This document shows, in pieces, positions 49,467 to 57,789 of a DNA stretch of 64,000 nt. The notes under the pieces were generated by a model. The model had not been told where the DNA came from and made no database searches. It was given only the letters and a program-made list of their open reading frames with translations. Positions within the stretch are counted from its first letter, which is position 1. Each line of letters starts with the position of its first letter. Location of the stretch: positions 62,001 through 126,000 of the forward strand of contig JAQYHB010000002.1 in assembly GCA_028722305.1 (NCBI GenBank), written 5' to 3'. The position numbers and the translations under genes were made by a program. Source of the stretch: Spirochaetales bacterium (GTDB lineage: Bacteria; Spirochaetota; Spirochaetia; Sphaerochaetales; Sphaerochaetaceae).

Positions 49467-50447
49467 TTATTTCTTTTTTTCTGCGTTGATTTTCTGATAC
49501 AGTTGCATCATTTTATCGACATATGCGAAGTACACATCTTTGAATTGTTCGGCAGGGGTGTAAAGGGCTTTTTGTCCCGTTTGGGCAATCGCATCAGCCA
49601 AACCATGCTTCTCATACAACTCCCCGACCATATCGGATACAGCTTTCACATACTCATCCGGAGTTCCTTTTGGCGCAAGAATATAGTTGAATGTTGTATC
49701 AACAATATCGATTCCCTTGGATTTGAACGTATCTGCCGCATCTGCTACATGCTCGGTGCGATCATCGGTATCTCCGAGAACCGTCATATTTTCACTCACG
49801 CAGTTGGCGTAATACTGAGGATCCAATTCAGCACAGTCGACATGTCCACCCAACACCATAGTGAAAGCATTATTACCGCTTCCCGCATTCACGATGGTCA
49901 AATCAATACCCAATGCCTCCTCAATCAGAACGGCACCATAAATGGTGTTGCCTCCCGAAATAGCAATCGTCAACTTGCCGGGATTCGCTTTTGCATATGA
50001 GACGAAACTATTCAAATCAGAGAACGGGCTACCAGGTTTCAAAGCCAGAAAGCGGGATTTACTGGTAACTTGGCAAACTGGAATAAGATCATTCCGGGTA
50101 AATTTTGCCTCAGGGAAATTCACAATAAGGTTGGGAATTTCAGTAGATCCAACAATCATAAAGGTATAGCCATCAGGTTTCGCCGTTAATGCTTCATTGG
50201 CACCAATCAGACCATCACCACCTTCGAGGTTGTTGACAACAGTAGTATACCCAAGGTCTTTCTGAATTGCCGTCGCTACAGCACGAGCACACACATCAGT
50301 GCCCCCTCCAGCAGCGCGATTGACGATGAATGTAATAGGCTTGTTCGGATACTTCTTTGCAGCTCCACCATTCTCTGCCGCACCATTTGCGAACAGCATT
50401 CCGAGGCTTAGGCTCATTCCCATAAGCAGACACAAACTCTTTTTCAT
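49467..50447 (-). CDS. tctC: Tripartite tricarboxylate transporter substrate-binding protein
   Basis: 326 residues, Bug/TctC family, exported by a signal peptide or lipoprotein-like leader (LCLLMGMSLSLGMLFANGAA). The mature part starts YPNKPITFIVNRAAGGGTDV, a Bug family hallmark, followed by NNLEGGDGLIGANEAL. The binding pocket ligand cannot be told from sequence. The start follows AAAGGAG. Confidence 0.93.
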   Translation of the reverse strand: MKKSLCLLMGMSLSLGMLFANGAAENGGAAKKYPNKPITFIVNRAAGGGTDVCARAVATAIQKDLGYTTVVNNLEGGDGLIGANEALTAKPDGYTFMIVGSTEIPNLIVNFPEAKFTRNDLIPVCQVTSKSRFLALKPGSPFSDLNSFVSYAKANPGKLTIAISGGNTIYGAVLIEEALGIDLTIVNAGSGNNAFTMVLGGHVDCAELDPQYYANCVSENMTVLGDTDDRTEHVADAADTFKSKGIDIVDTTFNYILAPKGTPDEYVKAVSDMVGELYEKHGLADAIAQTGQKALYTPAEQFKDVYFAYVDKMMQLYQKINAEKKK

Positions 50448-50473
50448 GATTACTTGCTCCTTTCAAACGAAAT

Positions 50474-50944
50474 TCAGAATAAAAATCCCTTTGGCGTATT
50501 CACCTTAAGGACCACCCCAAACAACAGATAGGTAACTCCCAAGACAACCAAGTCAAACAGAGCGACTTTCAGCATTTGCTTTCCATTCCAACCGTGCTCG
50601 AAATAGCTGATGGTCAGCGAAATGGTCAGGATTGAGAGATAGGTACAGACATACATGCCGATGACCGTTGCAAACCGCATGAGTAACGTGATAATCAAAA
50701 ATGACAAGATGCCGATTACGGCCTGTCGCACGTTTGTTTTCTTTTGGGTTTCCGCAACAGTCTTGTTACACAAGGCTTTGACAATAACGCCAACAGCACA
50801 TAGGCAACCAAGCAGAATAACGATGTGAGGCATTATTTGCGCCTCTTCAGCCAGGCCTCCAACTTGAATCCAGCAAATGGAAAAAAAGACAATCGAGAAA
50901 ACACCAAGGTAAAGATCTGAAATAGCTAAAGAAGGTTTCTTCAT
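50474..50944 (-). CDS. tctB: Tripartite tricarboxylate transporter small membrane subunit
   Basis: 156 residues with four hydrophobic helices (DLYLGVFSIVFFSICWIQVG, IMPHIVILLGCLCAVGVIV, AVIGILSFLIITLLM and VALFDLVVLGVTYLLFGVVL). Size and layout are those of TctB. It is the first of the three transporter genes. Its ribosome site AGGTGG lies in the arm of a small hairpin. Confidence 0.85.
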   Translation of the reverse strand: MKKPSLAISDLYLGVFSIVFFSICWIQVGGLAEEAQIMPHIVILLGCLCAVGVIVKALCNKTVAETQKKTNVRQAVIGILSFLIITLLMRFATVIGMYVCTYLSILTISLTISYFEHGWNGKQMLKVALFDLVVLGVTYLLFGVVLKVNTPKGFLF

Positions 50945-50951
50945 TGATTCA

Positions 50952-50974
50952 CCACCTATGCCTATCTTAGGTGG
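50952..50974 (-). promoter_or_regulatory. Hairpin covering the tctB ribosome-binding site
   Basis: Arms CCACCTA and TAGGTGG with a nine-base loop; the minus-strand 3' arm contains the AGGTGG that would bind the ribosome seven bases before the tctB ATG. Could lower tctBCA translation unless opened. Confidence 0.35.
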
Positions 50975-51033
50975 CAGAAGAAGATACTGTAAACTTTGAA
51001 AAACCGGCTAAATTCTCTAAAATTCAGCAGTCA

Positions 51034-52056
51034 TCAGAGTGCGCTCTGTTGTTCGGCCTTGATGGAGTCAATCAAATCTTGCCAACGGCTCGCATACTTG
51101 TCGTAGACCTTCCCCGCGGCAAGAACCCACTTTTCCCGATCCTTGAGAGAGGAAAAGATGACTCCTGCCTCCTCAAGAGCATGGATCTGCTCCTCCTGAC
51201 GGGCTACAGTCAATTCCTGAAAACGAGAAGTCACTTGCTTCGCCGCTATCTGAAACAGTTCTTGATCAGCGACCGAAAGGCGCCTCCACGTTTGCTCAGA
51301 GATAATGATTGCCGAAGGTTGGATGAGATAGTCGCTCCAAGTATAATACCGTGCGACTTCAAAATACTTGTTATTGTAGTAACTTTTGACAGGATTTTCC
51401 GCCCCATCGACAACACCTGTCTGCAAAGCAGAATATAGCTCTGTAGTAGGAGTATGAGCCGCGACACCTCCAAACGCCTCGATGGTATCGGTATAAATTG
51501 CCCCATCCTGCACGCGAATCACCAACGAACGAAAATCTTCCAAGCTTTCGCATGGACGTTTTGTGAAGAAATTACGCGGTCCTGCGACAAAATACCCGAG
51601 AATAACAAGCCCGCTACCCGCATTTGCAATATCGCTAGCGACTTTCTTACCAAACGCTCCTTGCATGGTTTTTACCGCATGCTCTCTATTCTGGAACAAA
51701 AAAGGCAACGACAAAATAGGTAAATACGGCACATTTACCCCCCACCCATACAGGTTGGTTGGAGGTTCATTGCACAAATCAATGGCACCGACCATCAGTG
51801 ATTGCACCACACTTTTGTTGTCTCCAAGAGTTCCTGATGGATATACCTGAATATCGATGCGTCCCTGGGTAGACGTACGAATGTATTCAGCAAATTCTTG
51901 GGTAGCGATAGTTCGCTCATCCTGCGGAGAATTTACTTCCGCATAGCGCAACACCATTCTGTCTAACGGCAATGGAAATAATTCCTCATGTACGCCGCGC
52001 GCGAAGAGTACGCCCACTGCGGAGAGTATCAGACCTAAAAAAAGTACTCGCTTCAT
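51034..52056 (-). CDS. DctP-type periplasmic binding protein (TRAP family)
   Basis: 340 residues. Signal peptide MKRVLFLGLILSAVGVLFA. DctP features: VLRYAEVNSPQDERT, FAEYIRTSTQGRIDIQVYPS, and the SLVIRVQDGAIYTDTIEAFG loop with the conserved Arg that binds the substrate carboxylate, then ALQTGVVDGAENP. The TRAP membrane subunits DctQ/DctM are absent; instead the neighbours are TctBCA and a two-component system, divergent by 42 bases. It may present ligand to the sensor kinase. The start at 52056 follows AAGGAG. Confidence 0.9.
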   Translation of the reverse strand: MKRVLFLGLILSAVGVLFARGVHEELFPLPLDRMVLRYAEVNSPQDERTIATQEFAEYIRTSTQGRIDIQVYPSGTLGDNKSVVQSLMVGAIDLCNEPPTNLYGWGVNVPYLPILSLPFLFQNREHAVKTMQGAFGKKVASDIANAGSGLVILGYFVAGPRNFFTKRPCESLEDFRSLVIRVQDGAIYTDTIEAFGGVAAHTPTTELYSALQTGVVDGAENPVKSYYNNKYFEVARYYTWSDYLIQPSAIIISEQTWRRLSVADQELFQIAAKQVTSRFQELTVARQEEQIHALEEAGVIFSSLKDREKWVLAAGKVYDKYASRWQDLIDSIKAEQQSAL

Positions 52057-52080
52057 TCCATCGCTCCTTGTCCGCTGGTT

Positions 52081-52095
52081 ATTGTATAATACAAT
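52081..52095. promoter_or_regulatory. Inverted repeat over the -10 region of the sensor kinase gene
   Basis: ATTGTAT A ATACAAT, perfect seven-base arms around one base, contains TATAAT and lies four bases before the kinase ATG in the 42-base gap between the divergent dctP-like and kinase genes. Confidence 0.4.
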
Positions 52096-52098
52096 GCT

Positions 52099-53541
52099 AT
52101 GGAATATCGTCACTCCATCAAGAAGTTGTTGCTAAGCAATCTAATCCTACTCATAGCGTTGGTGTCCGGCATTCTCGTCTCTGGATTCATCTCAAACCAA
52201 GCACGTACTCGCAAAATGGAAACCATCAGACGCGACGACAAAGCAATCCAGGAATTGGCAAACAACTTAACTCTCTATGAAGAAAGTTATCAGCAATGGC
52301 TGAAAGATGGAACTGTCGCATCGCTCATGCATTTCCAAGATTGTTCAGCGACTATTGTGAATGCTACCGATGCATCCAAAAAACTATTTATATTGACCAA
52401 CGATATGTTATTGTATTCTCGAACAATCAGCCAAATTTCCCAAGCATTGGAAAAACTGGTTTCTGAACAACTAGTCGGACATCGTAATGAAAAAGAATCT
52501 TTCGATGTGCTACAACTGGTTGATTTCGGATTCTCCCAACTTCTCTCCCAAGGGAACGCCTTGGTTGGTGCCTACATTCAATATTCCGGAAACAGATTCA
52601 GCAACATTAGCCTCGATTTTCAGCGTTATAGTCATATCCAAGCGATCCTGCAAGTAATCCTCACTCTCATCATCTTGATTCCATTGGCATGTCTTTCCAT
52701 TGATTTTATCCGGCGACTCGAGAAAATCGATAGAGCCTCGGAAGCCTTGGCGAAAGGTGTTTGGGACACAGAAGATTTACAATTGAGCCGTTACGAAGAA
52801 TTTGGCAATGTGGCCAACGCCTTCAACCATATGAAAAAGGAAATCAAGAAGAATATCAATGCTATGGAAAAAACGTTGGAGGCGCAAAAAGAGCTTGCAG
52901 AACAAAAACAACTTGTACAGGAAACCAGATTCCGAATGTTGCAAGCGCAAATCAATCCACATTTTCTGTTCAACACGCTGAACATGATTGTCCATTCCAT
53001 TCAAGCAGACCAGAAAGAGAAGGCAACCAAATTAGTCCTTTCCACCAGCAGCCTGCTTCGTCAAGCGATAGACTTGCAAGATGGGGAAATCAGTCTTCAT
53101 CAAGAATTACAGTTACTAGACAACTATATCACCATTCAAAAAGAACGCACTGAAGGCAGGATAGCTTTCCACCTCGATGTGTTCGATTGTCCAAATGTAA
53201 CTATACCCCCTTTCACGCTCCAACCTTTGATAGAAAATGCCCTGAAACACGGCCTACACGACCAAACGCAAGGAGGCTTGGTTGAAGTTCACGTATTTGA
53301 AGACGAGGATTGTGGTGCGTTCATCATAATACATGATAATGGCATCGGTTTTGATATACAAATTTTGAATCATCTTTCTCACAGTCAAAAAACTTTTCAT
53401 GGCATCCTCGATACTGTTGAACGCCTCAAAGCTCACCATCACAACTCGGACATAATCTCCTTCTCCTCAAGTGCTCAAGGCACTACCGTTAAAATTCATC
53501 TATTAGGAGCCACACATGATGTATCATATACTTGTAGCTGA
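52099..53541 (+). CDS. Sensor histidine kinase (YesM/LytS type)
   Basis: 480 residues. Transmembrane helix near residues 10-32 (LLLSNLILLIALVSGILVSG), an extracytoplasmic part of about 155 residues, a second helix (AILQVILTLIILIPLACLSI), a HAMP linker, and the His_kinase domain with the phosphoacceptor in QINPHFLFNTLNM, followed by the ATP site (LIENALKHGL, DNGIGFD). It should sense a ligand outside, perhaps through the DctP-like protein, and phosphorylate the regulator encoded next. No ribosome site is seen; a -10-like TATAAT is nine bases upstream. Confidence 0.93.
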   Translation: MEYRHSIKKLLLSNLILLIALVSGILVSGFISNQARTRKMETIRRDDKAIQELANNLTLYEESYQQWLKDGTVASLMHFQDCSATIVNATDASKKLFILTNDMLLYSRTISQISQALEKLVSEQLVGHRNEKESFDVLQLVDFGFSQLLSQGNALVGAYIQYSGNRFSNISLDFQRYSHIQAILQVILTLIILIPLACLSIDFIRRLEKIDRASEALAKGVWDTEDLQLSRYEEFGNVANAFNHMKKEIKKNINAMEKTLEAQKELAEQKQLVQETRFRMLQAQINPHFLFNTLNMIVHSIQADQKEKATKLVLSTSSLLRQAIDLQDGEISLHQELQLLDNYITIQKERTEGRIAFHLDVFDCPNVTIPPFTLQPLIENALKHGLHDQTQGGLVEVHVFEDEDCGAFIIIHDNGIGFDIQILNHLSHSQKTFHGILDTVERLKAHHHNSDIISFSSSAQGTTVKIHLLGATHDVSYTCS

Positions 53542-54313
53542 AGACGAATTAATGGAACAACACTTTCTTACAAAGAGTATTTCCGACCATTACGATTCTC
53601 AGGTTCTTCAAATCATCGCTATTTGTGGAAATGGAGAAGAAGCAATCAAGCAAGGTCTTGCATTGAAACCAGACATAGCCCTGCTGGACATTGAAATGCC
53701 GAAGATCAACGGACTAGAAGTAGCACGAAGACTCAAGCAAGACAATCCTGGCATACAGATTGTCATGATCACTGCCTATGGTACATTCACATATGCGAGG
53801 GAAGCAATAAAAATTGGCGTGACTGACTACCTGGTAAAACCCTATGTGAGCGCACAACTCTTCTCCATCCTTGATGAACTAATTGAGAAACTCAAAGGAA
53901 TAAAGAAAACAGCAATCTCCCGTATCGTTACATTGCTCAACACCACCAGCCCGGATGTTGAGACGCACCCCATTGTTCGCATGGCCATCTCGTATATCAA
54001 CCAGCACTACTCTGAAAAGATTTCGTTGGAAATCATGTCCAATGACCTTAAATTCTCGTCAAGTTATGTCTCAAAATGCATCAAGAAATACATGCACACC
54101 AGTTTTACTCAGTTGCTCATGGAAAAACGGTGTACAGAAGCCGCCAAACTTTTATTGAAGCAAAATATTACAGTCAATGAAGTTGCATATGCTGTCGGGT
54201 TTTCAGATCCAAATTATTTCTATACATGCTTCAAAGACCAGTTTGGCATTCAACCCAAGAAATATGCACAAGCTGTTTTTGCGCGTAACGAAAACATTTT
54301 TTCTTCCAATTAG
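53516..54313 (+). CDS. Response regulator with AraC-type DNA-binding domain (YesN type)
   Basis: 265 residues. Receiver domain with acidic pocket (LVAEDE), phospho-Asp in IALLDIEMPKINGLEV and Lys in DYLVKPY; C-terminal AraC helix-turn-helix pair (SLEIMSNDLKFSSSYVSKCI; EVAYAVGFSDPNYFYTCFKD). Overlaps the kinase gene by 26 bases and has AGGAG before the ATG. It likely activates the transporter-sulfatase genes of the island. Confidence 0.95.
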   Translation: MMYHILVAEDELMEQHFLTKSISDHYDSQVLQIIAICGNGEEAIKQGLALKPDIALLDIEMPKINGLEVARRLKQDNPGIQIVMITAYGTFTYAREAIKIGVTDYLVKPYVSAQLFSILDELIEKLKGIKKTAISRIVTLLNTTSPDVETHPIVRMAISYINQHYSEKISLEIMSNDLKFSSSYVSKCIKKYMHTSFTQLLMEKRCTEAAKLLLKQNITVNEVAYAVGFSDPNYFYTCFKDQFGIQPKKYAQAVFARNENIFSSN

Positions 54314-54335
54314 CAAATGCTCGATTGTCGCGCGA

Positions 54336-54365
54336 TTGCATTCACGCCCCGATGGCAGGTATAGT
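54336..54365 (+). promoter_or_regulatory. Promoter of era
   Basis: TTGCAT at 54336-54341, 18-base spacer, TATAGT at 54360-54365; a CAAGGAG ribosome site and the era ATG follow 20 bases later. Base composition turns GC-rich again here. Confidence 0.5.
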
Positions 54366-54385
54366 TCAGTGGCAAGGAGCAAACC

Positions 54386-55282
54386 ATGAAATGCGCAAGC
54401 GTGGCCATCATTGGCCGTCCATCGTCAGGCAAGAGCACCCTGGTCAACACCATCTGCGAGATGAAGGTCTCCATCACCGCGGCGACACCCCAGACGACCC
54501 GCAACGCCATCCGCGGCATCTACACCGACAGCAGGGGACAGCTGATCTTCACCGACACTCCGGGCTACCACATCAGCGGCCAAAAGCTCAATCTGAAACT
54601 GCAGGAGACGGCAGTCGAAAGCCTGTCCGACAGCGACATGGTGCTCTACATCCTCGACCCGACCCGCAAAGGGGGTAGCGAGGAAGAGGCAATTTGCGCG
54701 CTTCTCGCGAAAATCAAGAGCCCGATTATCGCAGTAATCAACAAAAGCGACATCGCCACCGAAGCCCAGCAAGACGAAGCCGCCGCGTTTCTGAAGGAAC
54801 ATCTTCCTCAGGCGGAAATCCTGAAGGCGACCGGCTTGAAGGACGAAGGGGTCGATGAAATCCTGATCGCCCTGTTCGGCCACGCTCCCGAGGGCCCCCT
54901 GCTCTACCCGGAAAGCGAGCGGACCGACCAGAGCCTCGAGTTCCGTGTCAGCGAAATCATCCGGGAGAAAGCAATCGCCACCGTGACCGACGAGCTTCCC
55001 CACGCCATCTACATCGAACTCTCCGACATGGAGAACCAGGTGGACACCAACACCATCTGGGTCAGGGCCTTCATCGTCGTCGAGACCGAAAGTCAGAAAG
55101 GCATCGTCATCGGCAAAGGAGGCGCCAACATCAAGCGCATCCGTGTCGCCGCTTTCAAGGAAATCAAGAAGATCTTCCCGGGGCGGAAGCTCCAGCTCGA
55201 CTTGAGGGTCAAAGCCCAGAGCAAGTGGCGCAAGAACGACCAGGTCCTCGCCAGGATCATCGACAAGGTGGGAGAGCAATAG
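54386..55282 (+). CDS. era: GTPase Era
   Basis: 298 residues; ribosome assembly GTPase that binds the 3' end of 16S rRNA. G motifs: GRPSSGKST (P-loop), TPQTTRNAI (switch I), DTPGYH, NKSD. The C-terminal KH domain has IVIGKGGANIKRIR. Length is typical. The start follows CAAGGAG. First host-like, GC-rich gene to the right of the island. Confidence 0.97.
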   Translation: MKCASVAIIGRPSSGKSTLVNTICEMKVSITAATPQTTRNAIRGIYTDSRGQLIFTDTPGYHISGQKLNLKLQETAVESLSDSDMVLYILDPTRKGGSEEEAICALLAKIKSPIIAVINKSDIATEAQQDEAAAFLKEHLPQAEILKATGLKDEGVDEILIALFGHAPEGPLLYPESERTDQSLEFRVSEIIREKAIATVTDELPHAIYIELSDMENQVDTNTIWVRAFIVVETESQKGIVIGKGGANIKRIRVAAFKEIKKIFPGRKLQLDLRVKAQSKWRKNDQVLARIIDKVGEQ

Positions 55283-55360
55283 GACCCACCATTTGAAGAA
55301 AATTGCATGGACTTGCAAAAATCTTCATTAGCAAGCGCATGCTTCGACCCCGAAAACGGA

Positions 55361-55393
55361 AAAGGGATGTCGTCTCGGACGACACCCCCCTTT
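55361..55393. terminator. Bidirectional terminator between era and lysS
   Basis: AAAGGG and GTCGTC on the left arm pair with GACGAC and CCCTTT on the right, with a three-base loop and one mismatch region. Lies between the two convergent genes. Confidence 0.6.
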
Positions 55394-55412
55394 CGGATAA
55401 AGGCTTCTTGCA

Positions 55413-56996
55413 TCAAAGATATCTCTCTAGAATCGGAAGCACTTTGTCCTTGCCGCAGGTGCGGATGAAGTCGGCCAGTTTCGGCCCTTTCTCCTTGCCG
55501 ATCAGGACCTTGTAGACGACGGTGAAGAAGGCGCCGGTTTCCAGTCCTGCGTCAGTGGCGCAGGCGTACATGGCCTCGGTGAACGCCTTGCGGTCCAGAC
55601 CGTCCATCTTCCCGACCAGAGCGGCCAGGTTGCCGATGGCCTGCTTCTCGCCCTCGCCGACACCCACCTTCTCGTCCTTGTCGGTCTGCAGGTGGAACTT
55701 GAAGTCCTCTGGAGCGTACTTCTCGATCCAGTTGCGCGCGCAGGTTGCCTTTGCCACCAGACGGTCAAGCTGCTCCGGCTTCACGTCCGAAAGGCTCTTG
55801 ACCACGGCGTCGACATCCATGCCGTGGATCTGGAGCAGGTTGCAGAGGTGGCGGAACGGAATCTGGTAGCTGATCGTTTCCGGGACCTTGTCAACCTGGG
55901 AGAGCTGGTAGATACGGGTCTCGTATGCCTTTCTCTCCTCCTTGACCGGCAACAGACCGAAGGTGATGCGCTCGCAGTTGTCGTAGTCCTCGTAGAGCTT
56001 CAGGACGTCCAAGTCGAAGCTGATGGAGAACTCGGAGTTCGGCTTGGTGCCGACGAACATGTACCTGGTCACCTCGGGAGTGTAGATCTCCAGGACATCA
56101 GGAAGCGAGACGACGTCTCCGCTGGAAGAGGAAATCTTCCCGCCATGACCCTTGATGGAGATGAAATCGTACTGAAAGGAGACCGGAGCGTGTCCGCCGA
56201 AGAGTTCGACGACTTCCTTGGAGGTGTCGAACGAACCGCCCTCGGAGTGGTGGTCCTTGCCGGCAGGCTCGAAATCGACCTGCTCGCGCTTCCAGCGCAT
56301 CGGCCAATCCACACGCCAAGGCAGCTTGGCCAAACTGGTCTTGCGGAGGTCGATCGTCTCGGTCTGGCCGGTAGAATCGTCGCGGTAGGTGATTCCCCAT
56401 TCGCCATCCCAGGAAAGCACCGTCGTGGTGTCCTTGTGGGTGAAGGAGGAAAAGACGGAAATGGGAAGCCAGCTATCGGGAAGCGGTTCGGTACGATATT
56501 TGTCCAGAATCGCCTTGATCGCATCGCGCTTCTCCAAGGCCATGCGGATGCCGTCGGCATACTCGCTGGCGCGGTAGCGAGCGGCCTGGTAGATGTACTC
56601 GGGATGGATGCCGACTTTCGGCAGCTCCCTTTCGACGTCAATTTCGTTGCCACGGGCGTAGTTGTCGGCACGGCCGGTGGTATCGGGAACCAGCACGATC
56701 GGGTAGCGCAGATACTTGGCCAGCAGCTCGGGTTCCGGCATGTTCTTCGGAACCTTGCGGAAGACATCATAGTCATCCCAGCTATAGATGAAGCGGACCT
56801 TTTTGCCCCTCTCGCGGAGAGCACGGACGACCAGGTCGACGGAAATGATTTCGCGGAAGTTCCCGATATGGACGGTTCCGGACGGAGTAATGCCGCTGGC
56901 GCAGGTGTACAACGGCTTGTCACCTTTCTCGCGGATCACCTTTTCAGCATAGACATCGGCCCAATGCTTCGGGGCCTGCTCATTCTTCTTAGCCAT
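55413..56996 (-). CDS. lysS: Class I lysyl-tRNA synthetase
   Basis: 527 residues of the archaeal/spirochaetal class I family (LysRS1). The HIGH motif is SGTVHIGNF (His43-Asn46) and the KMSKS equivalent is GKISSSSGD. The C-terminal helical anticodon-binding part is complete. This class is typical of spirochaetes, alphaproteobacteria and archaea, and is the best taxonomic hint here. The ATG at 56996 is chosen because the family N-terminus begins there; a promoter ends ten bases upstream, so the mRNA should be nearly leaderless. Confidence 0.96.
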   Translation of the reverse strand: MAKKNEQAPKHWADVYAEKVIREKGDKPLYTCASGITPSGTVHIGNFREIISVDLVVRALRERGKKVRFIYSWDDYDVFRKVPKNMPEPELLAKYLRYPIVLVPDTTGRADNYARGNEIDVERELPKVGIHPEYIYQAARYRASEYADGIRMALEKRDAIKAILDKYRTEPLPDSWLPISVFSSFTHKDTTTVLSWDGEWGITYRDDSTGQTETIDLRKTSLAKLPWRVDWPMRWKREQVDFEPAGKDHHSEGGSFDTSKEVVELFGGHAPVSFQYDFISIKGHGGKISSSSGDVVSLPDVLEIYTPEVTRYMFVGTKPNSEFSISFDLDVLKLYEDYDNCERITFGLLPVKEERKAYETRIYQLSQVDKVPETISYQIPFRHLCNLLQIHGMDVDAVVKSLSDVKPEQLDRLVAKATCARNWIEKYAPEDFKFHLQTDKDEKVGVGEGEKQAIGNLAALVGKMDGLDRKAFTEAMYACATDAGLETGAFFTVVYKVLIGKEKGPKLADFIRTCGKDKVLPILERYL

Positions 56997-57006
56997 AGTG
57001 CAAGCT

Positions 57007-57035
57007 AGTATAATCGAACGATTTAAAACAAACAA
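57007..57035 (-). promoter_or_regulatory. lysS promoter with almost no leader
   Basis: Minus-strand TTGTTT (57035-57030), 17-base spacer, TATACT (57012-57007). A start seven bases later gives a leader of about three to six bases before ATG; no ribosome site is present. Confidence 0.55.
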
Positions 57036-57038
57036 CCG

Positions 57039-57067
57039 TTGCCACCTCAAAACCGAACGGCTATACT
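57039..57067 (+). promoter_or_regulatory. rlpA promoter with almost no leader
   Basis: TTGCCA (57039-57044), 17-base spacer, TATACT (57062-57067), then eight bases CTTGGAGT before ATG. The GGAG would be too close to the ATG and largely upstream of the RNA start. Divergent, nearly touching the lysS promoter. Confidence 0.55.
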
Positions 57068-57075
57068 CTTGGAGT

Positions 57076-57720
57076 ATGAAACGTTTCGCACTTCTTCTCC
57101 TGATGGCTAGCCTCTGCGCGCTCAACTTGTGCGCCGCCGAGGCTGTCGAGGCTGGCTATGCCTCGTGGTACACCAGCGACACCCCGGGCGCCCTTACCGC
57201 GAACGGGGATGTGTTCGACCCCAATTCGATGAGCGCGGCCCACAAGACGATGAAATTCGGCACCCGCGTACAGGTGACCAATCGTCTGACAGGAAAGAGC
57301 ATCGAAGTCCGGATCAATGACCGCGGGCCCTATGTGGACGGCCGTATCATCGACCTAACCCCGCGCGCTGCCACCGAGCTCGGCATGAAGGAAGAGGGCA
57401 TCGCTCCGGTCACCCTGACCGTGCTCTACGAGCCTCAGGTGCCGGAGAGCAAGTACAACAGGCCCGGCGACACCGGCTGGTACAAGTACCAGATCCTCTC
57501 CACCAACAACGTGGACAACGCGATGAGCCTGTACGCCCAACTGGCGCAGGCGGGACTCCGCCCCTATGCGGAGATGACCGATGGCGGACTTGTCCGGATT
57601 ACCGTGCGCTGGGTTCCAAAGGTCCGCAGAAGCCAGACCAAGCAGACGCTTGGCTCGCTGGGCATCGACACCAGCAAGATCCTCGAGCTCAGCGAGGAAA
57701 ACCCCTTGCTGTTCAAGTAA
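57076..57720 (+). CDS. rlpA: RlpA-like double-psi beta-barrel protein
   Basis: 214 residues. Signal peptide MKRFALLLLMASLCALNLCA, then an RlpA domain: GYASWYTSD, ALTANGDVFDPNSMSAAHKT, FGTRVQVTN and INDRGPYVDGRIIDLT, with the Asp and His of the lytic transglycosylase site. The C-terminal part (GWYKYQILSTNNVDNAMSLY, then GLRPYAEMTDGGLVRITVRW) resembles a SPOR-like peptidoglycan-binding fold. Probably acts on cell-wall glycan strands at the septum. Confidence 0.9.
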   Translation: MKRFALLLLMASLCALNLCAAEAVEAGYASWYTSDTPGALTANGDVFDPNSMSAAHKTMKFGTRVQVTNRLTGKSIEVRINDRGPYVDGRIIDLTPRAATELGMKEEGIAPVTLTVLYEPQVPESKYNRPGDTGWYKYQILSTNNVDNAMSLYAQLAQAGLRPYAEMTDGGLVRITVRWVPKVRRSQTKQTLGSLGIDTSKILELSEENPLLFK

Positions 57721-57732
57721 CCTGAAGGAATA

Positions 57733-57760
57733 CCCATGGCTCGCGTTCGCATGCCATGGG
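57733..57760. terminator. Hairpin between convergent rlpA and barrel gene
   Basis: CCCATGGC and GCCATGGG, perfect eight-base arms with a 12-base loop. No T-run on either side, so terminator activity is uncertain. Confidence 0.4.
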
Positions 57761-57789
57761 CATCATCCTGGACGCTCTATTCCTTATCC

